A stretch of DNA of 64,000 nucleotides, taken from positions 1 through 64,000 of the forward strand of contig NZ_BCQQ01000002.1 in the NCBI RefSeq assembly GCF_001552155.1. Direction: 5' to 3'. The notes beneath the pieces were generated by a model that was not told the origin of the DNA, made no database searches, and saw only the letters and a list, made by a program, of their open reading frames with translations. Source of the stretch: Actinomadura formosensis NBRC 14204. GTDB lineage: Bacteria; Actinomycetota; Actinomycetes; Streptosporangiales; Streptosporangiaceae. Position numbers and translations under genes: made by a program. Numbering within the stretch: the first letter of the stretch is position 1; each line of letters opens with the position of its first letter. Positions 1 to 8,868 of the stretch are shown here, in pieces.

Positions 1-798
1 GTCACCGGCGGCTCGGCGGGCCCGCGGTCGGGCGCCGAGGCGGTCGCGGAGGCGGTCCGGCTGCTGGCGCGGGCGGGCGAGAGCGAGGTGCCCGTCACGA
101 TCCTGCTGAGCGATCTGCTGCACTGGCACGTCGCCCGGACCGCCTCGTCCCTGCCACCGTTCCAGCGGGTCCGCGGGACGGCCTTCGGCCCCGACCACTG
201 GACCTGGCCGGCGGACGGGACGACGGCGGAGACACCGGGCGGGAGGCGGGTTCCGGCGCTGTGGCGGCGGGCACGCGGGTTGATGCACCGCGGCGATCAC
301 GCCTCGGCGATGGACGTCCTGGTGGACCTCCTCGCCGTCCGGCCCGGCCCGGAGCCGCTGCTCGCCCTCGGGCGGTGCCATCTGGAACTCGGCGGGCGGC
401 GGGCGGCGCTTGAGACGTGCCGGTACCTGCTGCGGCGCTATCCGCTGACGCCGGACGCGTATCCGCTGATGGACCTCGAAGAGCAGGACGACGTGGCGAG
501 GGGGTTTCTCACCGCCGGGCTCCGCATCGTCCGGGCGCGCCCGGCCCTGGCGGCCGAGCCGGAGCGGCTGGAGCACGACCTGCTGCTCGCGCTGGCGGCC
601 CGCGCCTACCGGCGGGGCGAGCGCCGCGAGGGGGACCGGCTGGTGAACGAGGCGGCGCAGGCGTACCCGGCGGGCGGCGCGCCGCTGCGGGTGCTCGCCG
701 TCGAGGCGCTGCGCCGCGGCGACCGGGAGGGGGCGCGCGGGCTGCTGGCCGCCGCGCTCGCCCGGACGCCCGGGACGTCCCGGACATGTGTCCCGTGA
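1..798 (+). CDS. Nucleotide-cyclase-homology/TPR protein (5' truncated by window edge)
   Basis: The frame is open from base 1, so the start lies outside the window. The first ~70 visible residues match the C-terminal part of the cyclase-homology domain of the gene at 1741-3084: a V-T-I-L-L-S-D strand against its L-A-V-I-V-S-D strand. The rest is helical TPR-like sequence, including LLALGRCHLELG, which aligns with LLRLGRCHVALG in that paralogue. Architecture is therefore an N-terminal class III cyclase-like domain plus C-terminal TPR scaffold. The catalytic half is off the edge, so activity cannot be judged. Its neighbour is a Crp/Fnr-type regulator 103 bp downstream. Function is inferred to be signalling or scaffolding. 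The fold assignment rests only on the paralogue comparison. Confidence 0.7.
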   Translation, partial: VTGGSAGPRSGAEAVAEAVRLLARAGESEVPVTILLSDLLHWHVARTASSLPPFQRVRGTAFGPDHWTWPADGTTAETPGGRRVPALWRRARGLMHRGDHASAMDVLVDLLAVRPGPEPLLALGRCHLELGGRRAALETCRYLLRRYPLTPDAYPLMDLEEQDDVARGFLTAGLRIVRARPALAAEPERLEHDLLLALAARAYRRGERREGDRLVNEAAQAYPAGGAPLRVLAVEALRRGDREGARGLLAAALARTPGTSRTCVP

Positions 799-901
799 CC
801 CTGTTGCACGCCGCGGACGCTGCCATACTTGGTCCCCGTCCGGCGGTGTCCGGTCCCCTCGGGCCGGTGCGGCGACGCGCGCGTGTGCTGAGGAGACGTC
901 C

Positions 902-1600
902 ATGACGAGCTCCGGCTGGCATCACCTCTCCTTCCTGGGGAGGCTGTCACCATCGGCTCGCGACGCGGTGCTGCGGCTCGGGCTGCCGAAGACCGTGCAG
1001 CGCGACGAGCCGCTCATGCGGCAGGGCGAGCCGGGCACGGCGGTGTACGTGCTGGTCGACGGCAGGGTCGCCGTGACGAGGGTGGTGGAGAACGGAGCCC
1101 TGTCCCTGCTCGGCATCCGGCACCGAGGCGATCTCGTGGGCGAGATGGCGGTGATCGACGACGGTGTGCGCACCGCCACCGTGACCGCGCTCGACCGCTC
1201 GGTCGTCTCGGTGATCCCGGCGTCGTCGTTCCTGACGTGCCTCAAGGAGCACCCCGAGGCGATGCTCGCGCTCAGCGCGATGACCGGCGACCGGCTCACG
1301 CTGGCCAACATCTACCGTGCCGACGCGGCCGCGTACGCGGTCGAGGTCAGGCTGGCGCGGGCCCTGCTGTACCAGGCCCGGCGCTCGCTCGACCGGGAAC
1401 ACGGCCGGCTCGTCGTCAAGCTCCGGCAGAAGCAGTTGGCGATGCTCATCGGCGCCCAGGAGGGCACCGTGCAGAAGGCCCTGCGGGGGTCGGCGCTGCG
1501 CGACCTCGTCCTGTGCGGCCGCGGCCGGGTGCTCCTGCTGGACGTGCCGGGCCTGGCGCGGCTGGCCGAGATGGAACCGCCTCCCGAGCTGTGCCCCTGA
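902..1600 (+). CDS. Crp/Fnr-family cyclic-nucleotide-binding transcriptional regulator
   Basis: A 232-aa protein with Crp/Fnr layout. An N-terminal cNMP-binding beta-roll (about residues 10-125) has a phosphate-binding-cassette-like stretch, GDLVGEMAVIDDGVRTATV, with the expected Glu and Arg positions. A linking helix is followed by a C-terminal winged HTH (about 155-225) containing KQLAMLIGAQEGTVQKAL. The ATG at 902 is preceded by GAGGAGA at a good distance. An in-frame ATG at 788 would add 38 residues unlike the family and overlap the previous gene. It lies between two paralogous cyclase-homology genes, so it may sense a product of such domains and control the large downstream operon. That link is inference; ligand and targets are unknown. 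Confidence 0.85.
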   Translation: MTSSGWHHLSFLGRLSPSARDAVLRLGLPKTVQRDEPLMRQGEPGTAVYVLVDGRVAVTRVVENGALSLLGIRHRGDLVGEMAVIDDGVRTATVTALDRSVVSVIPASSFLTCLKEHPEAMLALSAMTGDRLTLANIYRADAAAYAVEVRLARALLYQARRSLDREHGRLVVKLRQKQLAMLIGAQEGTVQKALRGSALRDLVLCGRGRVLLLDVPGLARLAEMEPPPELCP

Positions 1601-1740
1601 CCGCCGCCGCTCCCCGCGGGCCGCGGCGGAGCGCCCGCGAGCACGGCGGCTTGTGAGCCGAATTCCCGTTGTCCGTACTGATGCGGGTTGTGATGCCCCC
1701 TGTGCCGGGAGACTCCAGGCCACGACGGGAAGGGGTGGCG

Positions 1741-3084
1741 ATGGGGTCGGCATCACGGGGGCCGGGATCACGGCGGTCGCTGTGCGCGGCACTGGACATC
1801 AAGGGGTGGAGCGGGCGTCTCGTCCCCGAGCAGATCCGCGCGCAGCAGGCCCTGGTCAGCGTGGCGATGACGGCGTGCCGGGAGGCGGGGCTGCCCGAGC
1901 GGATCGTGCAGAGCAGCGGCGACGGCGTGCTGATCCTGCCGCCGAGCGACATCGACGAGACCACGGTCATCCCGGCGCTGGTCGCGGAGCTGGAGGTCGC
2001 GCTCTGGCAGGAGAACCGGTTGCTCGCGCAGGCCGCGCGGATCCGGCTGCGGCTGGCGTTGACGAGCGGGCTCGTCATCCCCGGCCCGGCGGGCTTCAAC
2101 GGGGCCGCGGTGATCGACTGCTTCCGGCTGCTGGACAGCCGGCCGGTCAAGGCCGCGCTGGAGGACTTCCCCCAGGCGCAGCTCGCGGTGATCGTGTCGG
2201 ACCACCTGTTCCAGGACGTCATCCGCAACGGGTTCCGGTCGCTGCGGGCGGAGGACTTCTGGCGGGTGCGCAGCTCGCTGCCCGCCAAGGGGTTCTCCAT
2301 GGACGCCTGGCTCTATGTCTCCGACCGCGCCGGCGGCCCCGCGTCCGGTCCCGCCCCCGGTGACGCGGCCGGTGCCGCGCCGGACCCCGCGCGGGAGCAC
2401 GCGCCGGACCCCGAGCCGGGCACGAGGCCGCAGGGCGAGCCGTGCGGCAAGGTCGCGGAGGCGCGGGCGATGCTCCGGCAGGGGCGGCCGGAGGACGCGA
2501 TGCGCCTGCTGGACGAGGTCGCGCCGGACGATCCCCAGGGCTGGACGGCGCTGCTGGACACGCGGGCCGAGGCGCTGATGCGGCTGGGCCAGTTCACGCG
2601 GGCGCGGCTGGACCTGGAGGAGCTGCTCGGCATGACGGAGGATCCGGTGTCGCCGCCCGGCCCGGCGGCGCTGCTGCGGCTCGGCCGGTGCCACGTCGCG
2701 CTTGGAGCGCTGCAGGAGGCGCGGCAGACGTGGATGTTCCTGCTGGAGCACCGGCCGTCGTCGGTGGAGGCCCACCTGGAGCTGGGCCGGCTGGAGCGGC
2801 GGGCCCAGCGGTACGGCACGGCGCAGAACTACCTGGTGGAGGGGCTGCGGCTGGTCCGGGCGGAGCCTCCCGCGGACCGGCCCGCGGCGGACCGGCTGCT
2901 GGACGAGTTCCTCCGGGAACTCGCGGCGCTCCCCGTCGCGGACGACCCGCCCGAAGGCGAGCCGTCCGAAGGCGAGCCGCCGGGGGACGGACCGCCCGGG
3001 GACGAGCTGCCCGGAGACGGTGCGGGCGGGGCCGCGGCCGAGGACGCCGGCGATGACGCCCGGCACCCGAGCAGACAAATCTAA
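1741..3084 (+). CDS. Class III nucleotide-cyclase-homology domain protein with TPR repeats
   Basis: About 447 aa from the ATG at 1741, which follows GGGAAGGGG. An upstream ATG at 1669 is possible but adds an unremarkable 24-residue leader. Residues ~10-195 resemble a class III cyclase core. The first metal-Asp motif is ALDIKGW and the second is SSGDGVLILP, so both metal ligands appear present. GFNGAAVIDCFRLL occupies the place of the catalytic helix. A Pro/Gly/Ala linker is followed by TPR-like helices (about 235-400). The acidic tail repeats EGEP/GDG-type units. It is a paralogue of the gene at 1-798. A product nucleotide cannot be assigned, and the domain could be an inactive sensor. It is the last gene before the long regulatory gap at 3085. 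Confidence 0.7.
   Translation: MGSASRGPGSRRSLCAALDIKGWSGRLVPEQIRAQQALVSVAMTACREAGLPERIVQSSGDGVLILPPSDIDETTVIPALVAELEVALWQENRLLAQAARIRLRLALTSGLVIPGPAGFNGAAVIDCFRLLDSRPVKAALEDFPQAQLAVIVSDHLFQDVIRNGFRSLRAEDFWRVRSSLPAKGFSMDAWLYVSDRAGGPASGPAPGDAAGAAPDPAREHAPDPEPGTRPQGEPCGKVAEARAMLRQGRPEDAMRLLDEVAPDDPQGWTALLDTRAEALMRLGQFTRARLDLEELLGMTEDPVSPPGPAALLRLGRCHVALGALQEARQTWMFLLEHRPSSVEAHLELGRLERRAQRYGTAQNYLVEGLRLVRAEPPADRPAADRLLDEFLRELAALPVADDPPEGEPSEGEPPGDGPPGDELPGDGAGGAAAEDAGDDARHPSRQI
2947..3028 (+). repeat. Low-complexity acidic Gly/Pro/Glu-coding tail
   Basis: Short imperfect direct repeats (gaaggcgagccg, then gggacg-type units) encode alternating EGEP and PGD tripeptides at the end of the cyclase/TPR protein. 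It is probably a disordered tail. No other function is visible. Confidence 0.5.
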
Positions 3085-3303
3085 AAGACAATTCTAAAAA
3101 CCAGCTCTACTTAAAACAGGTCAATCGCCTCCCTAAGCAGGTCAATTCGGACATCCAGCAATTGCCGCTCTAAAAGCGAATGTCGATCGGCAATTGGTAA
3201 CAGTCGGATAACTGACGTCGATTCCGATGCCGCACTTCGGCGATCATCGGGAAAGGTGGGGCTACGGGGTGGTCAACTCGTCATTGCACAGGGGTTCTGG
3301 AGA
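3085..3303. promoter_or_regulatory. Repeat-rich AT-biased control region upstream of the vWA/tubulin-like operon
   Basis: This stretch is far more A/T-rich than its surroundings and has no convincing gene. It contains a 9-bp perfect inverted repeat CAATTGCCG (3159-3167) / CGGCAATTG (3188-3196). It also contains a direct repeat CAGGTCAAT at 3117-3125 and 3138-3146, with starts 21 bp apart (two helical turns), and several TCTAAAA copies (near 3080, 3092 and 3169). The layout suggests operator sites and the main promoter for the genes from 3304 onward. The nearby Crp-type protein is an obvious candidate binder, but no canonical Crp half-site pair is evident. Confidence 0.55.
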
Positions 3304-5697
3304 ATGATGCAAAGAACGGGCCGCGCTTTCGCGTGCCCAGCGCGGCGGATCGCCGTGGTGATAACCATCTTGGCCGTCCAGATGTGGCCGCTCGTGACCT
3401 CCGATACGGACGCGCACGCGTCCGCCGCGACCAATGCCGCGATCACGGCCGGCAGGGCCGTTCCGGCCGCCGCAGGGCCCCGCGCCGCGGTCCCCGAGCC
3501 GACGCTGATGGACGTGTCCATCCTGGTGGACGAGTCGGGAAGCCTCAGCGAGGCCGACGTCCGCGAGGAGATCAAGGCCGCCGGCACGATCGCGCTGGGC
3601 GGCCTGAACTCCCGCAGCCGCGTGTCGATCTACGGATTCGGCAGCCAGAACAGGCCCGGGCAGAACGCGATCACCGAGGCGTGCCCGCCCGTCGTTCTGG
3701 ACAGTTCTGTGAAAAAGGACGCACTGGCGTCGTGCGTCCGGAAACTGCATCGCCGCACCGAGAACGAGGGCGCCGACACCGACCACGCGGCTGCGCTGGC
3801 CAAGGCGCTCGGAGCGCTGGACAGCGGGGGACCGGAAGGCGCGCTCAAGGTCGTCTTCCTGCTCACCGACGGGCGCCTCGACGTCCACCAGAGCCCCAAT
3901 TACGGGCGTGTGGAGTCCGACCGGAACCGGGAGGCGCAAAAGCAGGTGGACACGCAACTCGCGCTCGCCTCCTCCTCCCATGTCCAGGTATGGCCACTCG
4001 GTTTCGGGGACGACATCGACCAGACGGCGCTGGACGGTTTCGCGACCGGCGGCTACCAGGGCGGATGCGACGGCCGGTCCGCGTCCAAGCCGAAGGCGCG
4101 GGTCGTGCACGACTCCGGGGACGTGCTGCGCTCGCTCGCCGAGGCGTTCGCCGCGGCCGGCTGCCTCGGCGTCAGCCGCAGCGACGAGACGACCCTCGGG
4201 GCCGGCCAGACCCGCGAGCTGAAGATCGACATCCCGGTCATCGCGACCGACGGCAGCATCACCGTGGCCAAGGGCGATCCCCGGGTCCGCGTCGACTTCC
4301 GCGACCCGGACGGCAACACCGTGCCCGGCAACGGGCGCAGCGGCGACTCGGAGTTCCGGCGGGCCGGCGAGAACGGGACCGTCGAGACCCTCAACATCGT
4401 CAACCCGCGCAACGGAACCTGGAAGATCCGGCTCACCGCGCCGGACCGGCTGGAGAGGCAACTGGTCAGCGCCACGGCGATCTGGCAGGGCGCGGTGAGC
4501 TCCTCGCTGGTGGTGGAGCCGCCGAGCGCGCAGACCGGCCAGCGGCTGACCGTGCGGCTCTCGCTGGTCACCCGGCGCGGCGCGATCACCGACGCGAAGG
4601 CGCTCGCGGGCCTGAACTTCACCGTCCAGGCCGCCGGGCCGTCGCCGGCCGGGTCGCAGAACATCGTCATGCGCGACGACGGCAAGGACCCCGACGACCG
4701 GGCGGACGACGGCCGGTACGCCGGGACGTTCACCGCCCCGCCGCGCCCCGGCGACCTCACCTTCACCGGGGTCGTCAGCGGCTACGGCGTCCGCGCCGAG
4801 AAGCTCCCGGTGACCGTCGCGGTCGGCGCGGAGCCCCCCGCCCTGCGGGGCCGCGTCGAGTTCTCCTCGGGCGCGGTCGTGCATCCGGGCCAGGAGGTCC
4901 GCGGCAAGGTCACGATGGAGAACGGCGGTGCCCCGGTGCGCGGCCGGCTGGTGCTGGAGGGGTCCGGGCGCGCCCGCGCGTCCCTCGGCGGCGGCACCGA
5001 GCTGAGCATCGGGCAGGGCACCACGACGTCCCCGTTCACGGTGCGGTTCCCGGCGGACGCCGGGCTCGGCGGCACCTCGCTGACCGTCAAGGTCGCCGAC
5101 ACCGCCGACCTGTCGAAGACGTACGCGAACGGGCAGCTCACCGTCACGGTGAAGCCGAAGCCCGGCTGGCCCGAGCGGTACCGGTGGGAGATCCTCGGCA
5201 CGGCGCTCCTGCTGCTCACCCTCGGGCTGCTGCTCTTGCAGCGCCGCCGCGCCCGCCGTGCCCGCGCGGACGTGCGGGGGCTCCGCGCGTCGCTGCGGCG
5301 GGACGGCGAGGAACTCGCCGTCCTGAAGGCCCCGGCGAAGCCGTCGAACGAGTTCCGGCTCGTCGTGCACGACTCCGCGGACGGCTACCCGGGCCTGGAC
5401 TATCCGCGGACCGGTCACCGGCCGGTGCGGGTCAGGCGCGGGGCGCCCGGAAAGGTCGTCGTCCAGCCCCCGGAGGGGCCGCGCTACGAGGTCGCGATCG
5501 GCGGGGAGGGCGAGCCGTTCGGGGAGACCGGCCTGCTGCTCGCGTTCACCGACGTGCGCCCGCGCCGGTCCGCCTGGTCGCGCCGTGCCGCGCGCCCTTC
5601 CGCCGCCTCCGGCCGGAACGGGACGCGGCCCGGCGAGGAGCGGCCGGAGCCCTCCGCCACCCCCGCACCGCCGAACCACGACGACCCCTGGCTCTAG
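3304..5697 (+). CDS. Membrane-anchored vWA domain protein
   Basis: About 797 aa from ATG 3304. A GTG at 3256 is an alternative start and neither has an ideal ribosome site. A basic N-terminus and hydrophobic stretch (about 15-32) form a signal peptide or anchor. A vWA domain follows with an intact MIDAS: D-E-S-G-S near residue 76, and LLTDGR near 187-192. The middle is predicted all-beta (Ig-like/CARDB-like) and includes EVRGKVTMENGG. A C-terminal hydrophobic helix (about 628-648, TALLLLTLGLLLL) precedes an Arg-rich stop-transfer and a ~150-residue cytosolic tail. This suggests an extracytoplasmic metal-dependent adhesion/assembly domain tethered to the membrane. It is the first gene of the long operon, 24 bp before the tubulin-like gene. 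Confidence 0.85.
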   Translation: MMQRTGRAFACPARRIAVVITILAVQMWPLVTSDTDAHASAATNAAITAGRAVPAAAGPRAAVPEPTLMDVSILVDESGSLSEADVREEIKAAGTIALGGLNSRSRVSIYGFGSQNRPGQNAITEACPPVVLDSSVKKDALASCVRKLHRRTENEGADTDHAAALAKALGALDSGGPEGALKVVFLLTDGRLDVHQSPNYGRVESDRNREAQKQVDTQLALASSSHVQVWPLGFGDDIDQTALDGFATGGYQGGCDGRSASKPKARVVHDSGDVLRSLAEAFAAAGCLGVSRSDETTLGAGQTRELKIDIPVIATDGSITVAKGDPRVRVDFRDPDGNTVPGNGRSGDSEFRRAGENGTVETLNIVNPRNGTWKIRLTAPDRLERQLVSATAIWQGAVSSSLVVEPPSAQTGQRLTVRLSLVTRRGAITDAKALAGLNFTVQAAGPSPAGSQNIVMRDDGKDPDDRADDGRYAGTFTAPPRPGDLTFTGVVSGYGVRAEKLPVTVAVGAEPPALRGRVEFSSGAVVHPGQEVRGKVTMENGGAPVRGRLVLEGSGRARASLGGGTELSIGQGTTTSPFTVRFPADAGLGGTSLTVKVADTADLSKTYANGQLTVTVKPKPGWPERYRWEILGTALLLLTLGLLLLQRRRARRARADVRGLRASLRRDGEELAVLKAPAKPSNEFRLVVHDSADGYPGLDYPRTGHRPVRVRRGAPGKVVVQPPEGPRYEVAIGGEGEPFGETGLLLAFTDVRPRRSAWSRRAARPSAASGRNGTRPGEERPEPSATPAPPNHDDPWL

Positions 5698-5721
5698 CGG
5701 CCGGTCAGAAAGAAGACCCCC

Positions 5722-8700
5722 ATGAAGCTCTACCAGCCAGTCCTGTTCGTGGGGCTCGGCGGCACCGGCTGCCTGATCGGGGCGGAGCTGGAGCGCCGGC
5801 TCCGCGAGGAGTTCTGCGGCCCCGACGGCACCGCGATCCAGCGGGTCCGCGAGGACGCCCTGCCCTACCAGCTGCCCGACTGCGTCCAGTTCGTTTACGC
5901 CGACGTCAACCAGGCCGACCTCGACCGGCTGCAGACCAGCGTGGTGCCGGGCCCGCAGCACGTGCCCGCCGTCCAGCGCACCGCGCACTACGTCAGGGGC
6001 CTGGTGCCCCGGGTGGACACCTATCCGGAGGTGGCGCGCAACCTGCGGCTGACCGCCGAGCGGGAGGTCGCGGCCTGGCTGCCGCCCGAGCCGGGTGAGC
6101 CGCGGGTGACGCCGCTGCAGCGCGGCGCGGGCCAGCTGCCGACCATCGGCCGCGCCGCGCTGTTCGAGACGTTCCGCGGCGGCGCCGGGGCCGCCACCGC
6201 CGAGCTGAACGCCGCGATCGGCCGGCTGTCGGGCCCGCAGGCCGCCACCGACCTCTACAAGATCGGCGGCCGGTCGAGCAACAAGAACGCGGTGGACGTG
6301 TTCGTCGCGTTCTCCGTGGCGGGCGGCACCGGCGCCGGCATCTTCTACGACTACCTGCACCTGATCGGGGAGCTGTTCGAGCGGACGGACCTGCGGCCCA
6401 AGATCTATCCGCTGGTGCTGATGCCGTCGGCGTTCGTCGACGGGCTCGGCGGCGGCCGGCCAGCCCAGCTGAACGCGGGCCGGGCGCTGCTGGACCTGTT
6501 CCGGCTCGTCGACCAGCAGAACGGCGGCGGCGCGCGGCGGGAGCTGCGCGGGCACACCGCCCGCACCACCGTCGACCCCGACGAGGTGGCCGTGCACTAC
6601 CCGGTGGACGGGCGGATCACGCTGCGGCCCGGCACCGCGCAGACCGGTTTCCTGTTCTGCCGGCCGGTGGGCGCCGAGCCGGGCGACCTGCGCCGCTCGG
6701 TGGTGTCGCTGATGCTGTCGCTGCTCGGCACCGAGCTGGACCAGCGGGCCGCGAAGGACGGCGAGCAGCACCAGTCGTTCGCCGACAGCTTCATCAACGC
6801 CAGCGTCGAGCGGCAGATCCCCGCCGAGAACGGCATCGGCAACCGCGGGGTGTCCACCGCGCTGGTGGCGTCGCTGACGGTGCCGGTGGACGAGCTGGCC
6901 GATCTCGTCGCCGGGCGGCTGCTGCGCGCCGGGGTGGAGGACCTGCGCGGCCCGCTGCCCGGGGTGGAGTCGAACCGGACGCTGATGCAGGAGTTCTTCG
7001 CGGTCGCGAACATCTCCGAGATCTTCACCCGGCCCGCGCAGGAGCACGCCGAGCCGGAGCCGGTCAACGGCGCGAAGGAGGTCACCGCGGCGCTCAACGA
7101 CCGGGCGGAGGCGATGCGGGTGGCGCTGTCGCGGCTGCGCACCCGGCTCGATCGGGAGATCCCGGAAAAGGTCGGCGGGTTCGACCCCCGCGACGCCGTC
7201 CCCCGCATGCTCGGCAAGGTCGACCCGTTCCGGCTGGTGCGGGTCCTGTTCGGCAACCCCGACTCGGCGGACGAGGTGGAGCGGGGCGGCGCGATGGGGC
7301 TGATGCAGCGCCGCCGGGTCGAGCCGCCCGCGCCGGAGGGACTCGGCGCGAACCCGCCGCCGCTGCCGACCCTGCGGGACCGCTCCCTCGGCATGGTGAA
7401 GGTGAAGTGGACCGACCCGGATCCGGTGGAGGCGCGGGAGCGCCAGGACGGGTGGTACCGCTGGCGGACCAACGTGCAGTGGACGGAGCCGTGGTCGCAG
7501 CTCGCGCCGCGCTGGCGCAAGCCGCTCGACCAGGTGGAGGCGGCGCTGCGCGGGATGACGCGGGCGCTGGTCGAGCACGCCGCGCAGGACCGCGACCGGT
7601 TCCGGGACCGGGCCGCCGACCTGTCCAAGGCCCGGGTCGGCGTGTCGTACCTGCTGCCGCCCGGCGGAGACCTGGAGCGGTTCTACACGCGGGTGGTCCG
7701 CCGGATCACCGACGACCTGGTCGGCAAGGGCCAGCTCCAGCCGAGCGCGACCGGCGCGGACCTGCTCACCGTGCTGATCGGCGCCGACGGCTGGCGGGAC
7801 GCCTACCGGACGGCGTGGGACGGCACGCCCGAGGCGGCCGTCTCGGAGCTGCGCGAACGGGTGAAGGCCGAGGTCAAGACCTACTTCCGGATGGCGGGAC
7901 AGGACCGCGCGCCGCTGCTTCCGACGCTGCACGACCTGCTGGCGCAGGCCGCCGGGCAGACCTCCGCCGAACTCAGTGAGGCCGAGCTGGAGGAGTTCCG
8001 CGGCAAGCTCGCCGGGCTGGTGCCCGCGAACTTCAGCCCGCAGGGCAGCGGCCGCCTGAAGGTGCTGGTGTCGTACCCGGCCGGGGCGGACGACCCCGCC
8101 ATCGAGTCCTACCTGCGCGAGGCCGTCAACCTCCCGGCCGGGCCCGACCTCGTCTACGACTTCACGCACACCACCGCCGAGTCGATCGCGGTGGTGCTGT
8201 TCCGCTCCTCGATGGGCATCACCGACGTCCGCGAGGTCCGGGACGTCCTGCGGACCTGGGCGGACGCGGTGGAGCGCCCGCAGCGGCAGGACTACCTGAA
8301 GTGGCGGCAGCGGCTCGGCTACGACTTCGGCTACCTCGCCACCCACGAGGAGCACCGCGTGCAGATCCTGCACCGGCTGCTGTGCGCGATGTGGAACGAC
8401 AAGGTCACCGTGGACGGCGACCCGGCCTCGCCGATCAGCGTGTCGGTCGGGTTGTCGGGCGGCGTGTCGATGACCCTGGAGCTGACGCCGCTGGAGCACG
8501 CGTCGTCGTGGGGCAGCCTGCTCCAGGCGTACGAGCTGTGGACGTTCGCCGACAACGCGGGCATCCGCCGCGACTTCTGCGCGCAGCTCATGCAGGAGGC
8601 GCCGTACGGGGTGGGCAGCCTGCCGAAGCAGCCCGGCGACCTGTACCTGCTGCTGCGCGACATGGCCGAGGGCCAGATACGCCGGATCGACGTGATGCTG

Positions 8701-8868
8701 AGCGAACTGCACTCCTCCAGCCGGGCCCGCGCCATGCAGCTCCGCGACTTCTGGGCGCGCACCTACCCGGCCGCCCTGGACGCCGAGTTCACCGAGGTGT
8801 CCGCCGTCCGGGCCAACCTGCGCGCCCTGGAGAAGCCCGCCATGCAGAAGCCGGAGGAGGACCGGTGA
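5722..8868 (+). CDS. Large tubulin/FtsZ-like GTPase-fold protein (Tubulin_2-like)
   Basis: 1048 aa. It opens with a nucleotide-binding turn, LFVGLGGTGCLIG (about residues 8-20), and carries the tubulin/FtsZ signature-like loop VAGGTGAG at about 199-206. This corresponds to GGGTG[ST]G of FtsZ/tubulin. Spacing between the two loops is larger than in FtsZ, as in the large bacterial tubulin-like proteins grouped as Tubulin_2. The ~700-residue remainder is helical with no recognised domain. RBS AAGAAGA precedes the ATG. The end overlaps the next GTG by 4 bp, so translation is coupled. GTP binding and polymerisation are inferred from the motifs only. Loss of polymerisation is equally possible, because typical T7-loop catalytic residues were not located. 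Confidence 0.8.
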   Translation: MKLYQPVLFVGLGGTGCLIGAELERRLREEFCGPDGTAIQRVREDALPYQLPDCVQFVYADVNQADLDRLQTSVVPGPQHVPAVQRTAHYVRGLVPRVDTYPEVARNLRLTAEREVAAWLPPEPGEPRVTPLQRGAGQLPTIGRAALFETFRGGAGAATAELNAAIGRLSGPQAATDLYKIGGRSSNKNAVDVFVAFSVAGGTGAGIFYDYLHLIGELFERTDLRPKIYPLVLMPSAFVDGLGGGRPAQLNAGRALLDLFRLVDQQNGGGARRELRGHTARTTVDPDEVAVHYPVDGRITLRPGTAQTGFLFCRPVGAEPGDLRRSVVSLMLSLLGTELDQRAAKDGEQHQSFADSFINASVERQIPAENGIGNRGVSTALVASLTVPVDELADLVAGRLLRAGVEDLRGPLPGVESNRTLMQEFFAVANISEIFTRPAQEHAEPEPVNGAKEVTAALNDRAEAMRVALSRLRTRLDREIPEKVGGFDPRDAVPRMLGKVDPFRLVRVLFGNPDSADEVERGGAMGLMQRRRVEPPAPEGLGANPPPLPTLRDRSLGMVKVKWTDPDPVEARERQDGWYRWRTNVQWTEPWSQLAPRWRKPLDQVEAALRGMTRALVEHAAQDRDRFRDRAADLSKARVGVSYLLPPGGDLERFYTRVVRRITDDLVGKGQLQPSATGADLLTVLIGADGWRDAYRTAWDGTPEAAVSELRERVKAEVKTYFRMAGQDRAPLLPTLHDLLAQAAGQTSAELSEAELEEFRGKLAGLVPANFSPQGSGRLKVLVSYPAGADDPAIESYLREAVNLPAGPDLVYDFTHTTAESIAVVLFRSSMGITDVREVRDVLRTWADAVERPQRQDYLKWRQRLGYDFGYLATHEEHRVQILHRLLCAMWNDKVTVDGDPASPISVSVGLSGGVSMTLELTPLEHASSWGSLLQAYELWTFADNAGIRRDFCAQLMQEAPYGVGSLPKQPGDLYLLLRDMAEGQIRRIDVMLSELHSSSRARAMQLRDFWARTYPAALDAEFTEVSAVRANLRALEKPAMQKPEEDR

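Noticed and set aside
3262-8712. 1816-codon open frame on the minus strand opposite the vWA and tubulin-like genes
   Set aside because: It is an antisense shadow created by G/C-rich third positions; it has no domain, is Arg/Pro/His-rich and overlaps two genes with clear motifs.
8301-8864. N-terminal extension of the gene at 8865
   Set aside because: The extension overlaps the tubulin-like gene by 560 bp and is shadow sequence; the GTGA overlap start is far more likely. The same reasoning applied to the long versions of the genes starting at 11015, 18374, 21393, 23561, 24715, 25590, 33586, 34527, 35186, 43021 and 55546.
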